8,044 bases of DNA from Candidatus Dormiibacterota bacterium (lineage in GTDB: Bacteria; Chloroflexota; Dormibacteria; Dormibacterales; Dormibacteraceae): positions 1 through 8,044 of the forward strand of contig PLYD01000072.1 of NCBI GenBank assembly GCA_003151665.1, given 5' to 3'. The notes below the pieces were generated by a model that worked only from the letters and a program-made list of their open reading frames with translations, ran no database searches and was not told the origin of the DNA. Positions within the stretch are counted from its first letter, which is position 1. Every line of letters begins with the position of its first letter. Shown here one piece after another: positions 5,950 to 8,044 of this stretch. Both the position numbers and the translations under genes were made by a program.

Positions 5950-7563
5950 CTAGACGGCTGCTTCCTCTCTGTCGCCCTCCGAGCGAGATCGCCCCGCGGC
6001 AACATGAGCCGTCTGGCGCAAAGCCACCTCCTCGATGAACAGCGTCGCGACGAAGGCCAATACGAGAACGATCAGCCCGGCTACCCATACGGGATGCAGC
6101 GCGTCCGACAGTCCGTGACGGATGGCGGCTGCGACGGCCGGTGGCAGGTTGGCGAGCTGGCTGGGATCGAAAACAGCCCCGGCTCCCGCCGCGGAAGATT
6201 GGAAATTCTTCAACGCCGCGGGCGGGAGGTAGCGCGCCAGGGAGGTCGTCATGCCCTGGGTCAGGATCGTCCCCAGGACCGCCAGTCCGATCGCGGATCC
6301 CATCGAGCGAGACAGCTGCGTCGCCGAGGTTGCGACCGCCATGTCGGTGCGGCTCACGGAGTTCTGAACCACGAGCGTGTAGGTCTGCATCGTGACTCCG
6401 AGCCCAAGTCCGATCAGGACCATCGCCTCGATCACGGTCTGGTTGGTTGTGTTGATGTCGAAAGTGGTCAGCAGCGCGAAGCCGGCGCCCATGAATGCAA
6501 TGCCCGCCAGCAGGAGCACCTTGTAGCGGCCGGTTCGTGAGATCACCTGCCCGCTGCCGATGCTGGTCACCACCATCGCCACCAGCATGGGCACGAGGAT
6601 CGCTCCGGAGTTCGTCACGCTGTTGCCGATCACTCCTTGCACGAACACCGGCAGGAAGAAGATCGCGCCGAACATCGTCATGGCCACGCACATCCCGGCG
6701 ATGTTCGAGAACGTGAAGATGCGGCTCTTCCAGAGGCGAAGCGGGAGCACTGGCTCCGGCGCCCGTGTCTCAATCCATGCGAAGGCGATCAGCAGGACCG
6801 CCGCGGCTGAATACAGCCCGACGATCTGCCATGAGTTCCACGGATATTGGTTGCCACCCCACACGGTGGCGAGGAGCAGGGCGGTGATGCCCGACGAGAG
6901 GGTCACGCTACCGGCCACATCGATCTTGTGCGGCCTTCTCTCATTCGGCACGTGCATGTAAAGCGCGACGACGACGAGCGTCAGGACTGCGAAGGGCAGG
7001 TTGATGAAGAACAGCCAGCGCCAGGAGTAGTGCTCGGTAATAAAGCCGCCGGCTGCCGGACCGACGATCGATGCAAGCCCGAAGGACGCCCCGAGCATGC
7101 CCTGGTACTTGCCGCGTTCGCGCGGGGAAATGATGTCCCCGATGATCGCCTGCGACAGCGGCATGATGAAGCCCATCCCGGCGCCCTGGACGAATCGCGC
7201 GAAGACCAGGAACCAGAAGTTCGGGGCGATGCCGGAGAGCGCTGATCCGACCGCAAAGACGACGATCCCGATCATGTACAGCGGCTTTCGACCATAGATG
7301 TCCGAGAACTTGCCGGCGACCGGCACCACGATGGTCGAGGCGAGCATCGCGGAGATCGGAATCCAGCTGTAGTCGGCGATGCCGCCAAGCTCTGCCACGA
7401 TCGTCGGTAGCGCCGGCGCGACGAGGGTCAGGTTCAGCGAGGCGATGAGCGACCCGAGCATGAGGCCCGCGAACACGGCCAGCACGGCTCGGTCGACGCC
7501 CTTCTTTACAGGCGCTGTTTCAGGCGAACGGGTGGCGGTGTCGCGAGTGGCGAGAGCGGTCAT
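5950..7563 (-). CDS. MFS multidrug-type exporter, DHA2 (14-helix) family
   Basis: This 537-residue protein has the size and layout of the EmrB/QacA-type 14-helix drug/proton antiporters of the cytoplasmic membrane. Visible motifs are a TM1 motif SLNLTLVAPALPTI (42-55), motif A GKFSDIYGRKP (84-94), the antiporter motif C in TM5 (GASFGLASIVGPAAGGF, 158-174), the following WRWLFFINLP (181-190), and an equivalent second half with SRTGRYK (342-348). A long outside loop at about 440-488 precedes the last helix, as is usual for the family. The C-terminus (511-537) is charged and cytoplasmic. In the TM1 motif, Asn44 stands where most relatives have Asp. No TetR-type regulator or EmrA-like adaptor is visible in the window. 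The ATG lies 13 bases after the stop of the upstream acyl-CoA dehydrogenase, without a clear ribosome binding site, which suggests translational coupling. The substrate cannot be read from the sequence. Its place between two acyl-CoA dehydrogenase genes may point to export of a lipophilic acid or toxic compound linked to that pathway. Confidence 0.92.
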   Translation of the reverse strand: MTALATRDTATRSPETAPVKKGVDRAVLAVFAGLMLGSLIASLNLTLVAPALPTIVAELGGIADYSWIPISAMLASTIVVPVAGKFSDIYGRKPLYMIGIVVFAVGSALSGIAPNFWFLVFARFVQGAGMGFIMPLSQAIIGDIISPRERGKYQGMLGASFGLASIVGPAAGGFITEHYSWRWLFFINLPFAVLTLVVVALYMHVPNERRPHKIDVAGSVTLSSGITALLLATVWGGNQYPWNSWQIVGLYSAAAVLLIAFAWIETRAPEPVLPLRLWKSRIFTFSNIAGMCVAMTMFGAIFFLPVFVQGVIGNSVTNSGAILVPMLVAMVVTSIGSGQVISRTGRYKVLLLAGIAFMGAGFALLTTFDINTTNQTVIEAMVLIGLGLGVTMQTYTLVVQNSVSRTDMAVATSATQLSRSMGSAIGLAVLGTILTQGMTTSLARYLPPAALKNFQSSAAGAGAVFDPSQLANLPPAVAAAIRHGLSDALHPVWVAGLIVLVLAFVATLFIEEVALRQTAHVAAGRSRSEGDREEAAV

Positions 7564-7566
7564 CGG

Positions 7567-7592
7567 GGCTTCGCGGCTAACGGCTTCGCGGC
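7567..7592. repeat. Imperfect tandem duplication (11 bases, period 15) across a stop codon
   Basis: GGCTTCGCGGC occurs at 7567-7577 and again at 7582-7592, separated by TAAC. The repeat covers the last codons and the stop of the upstream acyl-CoA dehydrogenase and the short gap before the MFS start. On the minus strand the stop TAG (7579-7577) falls at the junction. It looks like a replication-slippage duplication that added 15 bases between the two genes. Confidence 0.7.
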
Positions 7593-8044
7593 AGCCCGAG
7601 AACGCGCTCCGCGAGGATGTTCCTCAGTACCTCTGAGGTGCCGGCCTCGATCGTATTCGCGCGCGAGCGCAGGAACTGGTATTTCCAGCCGCTGGTTTCG
7701 CCCACCTGGCCTGCGGCTCCGGCGACGTCGACCGCAGTCTCGGCCATGCGCTGGTTGAGTTCCGACCACATCAACTTGAGAATCGAGCCCTCCGGCCCGG
7801 GAATTCCATTTCGCTTCATAGCTGTCAACGCCCGATAGCCGTTCAGCTGAAGGGCTCGCGCCTCGATCGTGTACTGGGCGACCTTCTGCCGGACGAGCGG
7901 ATCGGCGCCGCGCCCGAGCTTGCGGGTGTGCTCGGCCAGCTCGGCCGCCGTGATCTGGGCGCGTGTTGCCAGCGCCATGCCGAGAGTGCCGCGCTCGTGC
8001 AGAAGCGTGGTCATCGCGACGGCCCAGCCCTCTCCGGGCTCGCC
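7577..8044 (-). CDS. Acyl-CoA dehydrogenase, C-terminal part (5' end outside window)
   Basis: 155 residues are visible; the frame runs past the right edge, so the Met codon at 8014-8012 is internal and not the start. The visible part is the C-terminal helical domain of an FAD-dependent acyl-CoA dehydrogenase. It begins GEGWAVAMTTLLHERG and ends with the family hallmark RSRANTIEAGTSEVLRN followed by ILAERVLGLPR. In the gapless alignment, the glutamate in HERG (codon 7996-7994) falls at the position of the catalytic base of isovaleryl-CoA dehydrogenase (Glu254). The MCAD-type position in the IEAGT segment holds alanine. This is the pattern of the catalytic chain in actinobacterial two-gene dehydrogenases (FadE26/FadE29-like). 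It is the first visible gene of the minus-strand group, with the MFS exporter starting 13 bases after its stop. Its probable partner is the complete dehydrogenase at the other end of the group. The substrate is unknown; branched-chain or steroid side-chain acyl-CoAs are handled by the best-known relatives. Confidence 0.9.
   Translation of the reverse strand, partial: GEPGEGWAVAMTTLLHERGTLGMALATRAQITAAELAEHTRKLGRGADPLVRQKVAQYTIEARALQLNGYRALTAMKRNGIPGPEGSILKLMWSELNQRMAETAVDVAGAAGQVGETSGWKYQFLRSRANTIEAGTSEVLRNILAERVLGLPRSR

Noticed and set aside
5678..6691. A 337-codon minus-strand frame over the end of the MFS gene
   Set aside because: It overlaps two real membrane-protein genes in another frame and encodes a charged, Arg/Gly/Asp-rich product with no recognisable fold.
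1..8044. Search for CRISPR arrays, tRNA or rRNA genes, insertion sequences, phage genes and att sites
   Set aside because: No regular spaced repeats, cloverleaf-like sequence, transposase or integrase motifs, or long terminal inverted repeats were seen; nearly all sequence is covered by ordinary genes.

Overview
The window is GC-rich, gene-dense bacterial chromosome. It holds seven protein-coding genes, two of them cut by the window edges. I see no tRNA, rRNA, CRISPR array, insertion sequence or phage gene. Third codon positions are strongly G/C, two of the five visible starts are GTG, and Shine-Dalgarno matches are weak or absent. The paired acyl-CoA dehydrogenases, a DHA2-type drug exporter and an Ala/Pro-rich tailed membrane protein fit an actinobacterium or a relative of the Chloroflexota/Dormibacterota type. 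This placement is inference; there is no ribosomal marker in the window.

Left half, plus strand: the C-terminal third of thymidylate kinase (tmk, 1-246) is followed after 73 bases by a large single-chain ABC-2 exporter (320-2701). In this exporter a DrrA/NatA-like ATPase is fused to a membrane part with about eleven hydrophobic segments. After 59 bases comes a predicted lipoprotein with beta-propeller-like features (2761-3954). The order suggests one transcription direction from tmk to the lipoprotein, but no firm promoter or terminator was found.

Right half, minus strand, read from the right edge leftward: an acyl-CoA dehydrogenase C-terminal part (7577-8044, continuing outside), a 14-helix MFS exporter (5950-7563), a four-helix membrane protein with a basic, Pro/Ala-rich and repeat-bearing tail (5110-5862), and a complete second acyl-CoA dehydrogenase (3951-5081). 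The gaps are 13, 87 and 28 bases, so this is probably an operon. The two converging gene strings meet with interlocked stop codons in one CTAG tetranucleotide.

The most interesting point is functional. The complete dehydrogenase lacks a glutamate at both positions where this superfamily normally carries its catalytic base. The edge-cut dehydrogenase has glutamate at the isovaleryl-CoA-dehydrogenase-type position. This is the pattern expected for an obligate two-gene (alpha2beta2) acyl-CoA dehydrogenase, like those of actinobacterial steroid side-chain degradation. Here the two genes are separated by an exporter and an uncharacterised membrane protein.
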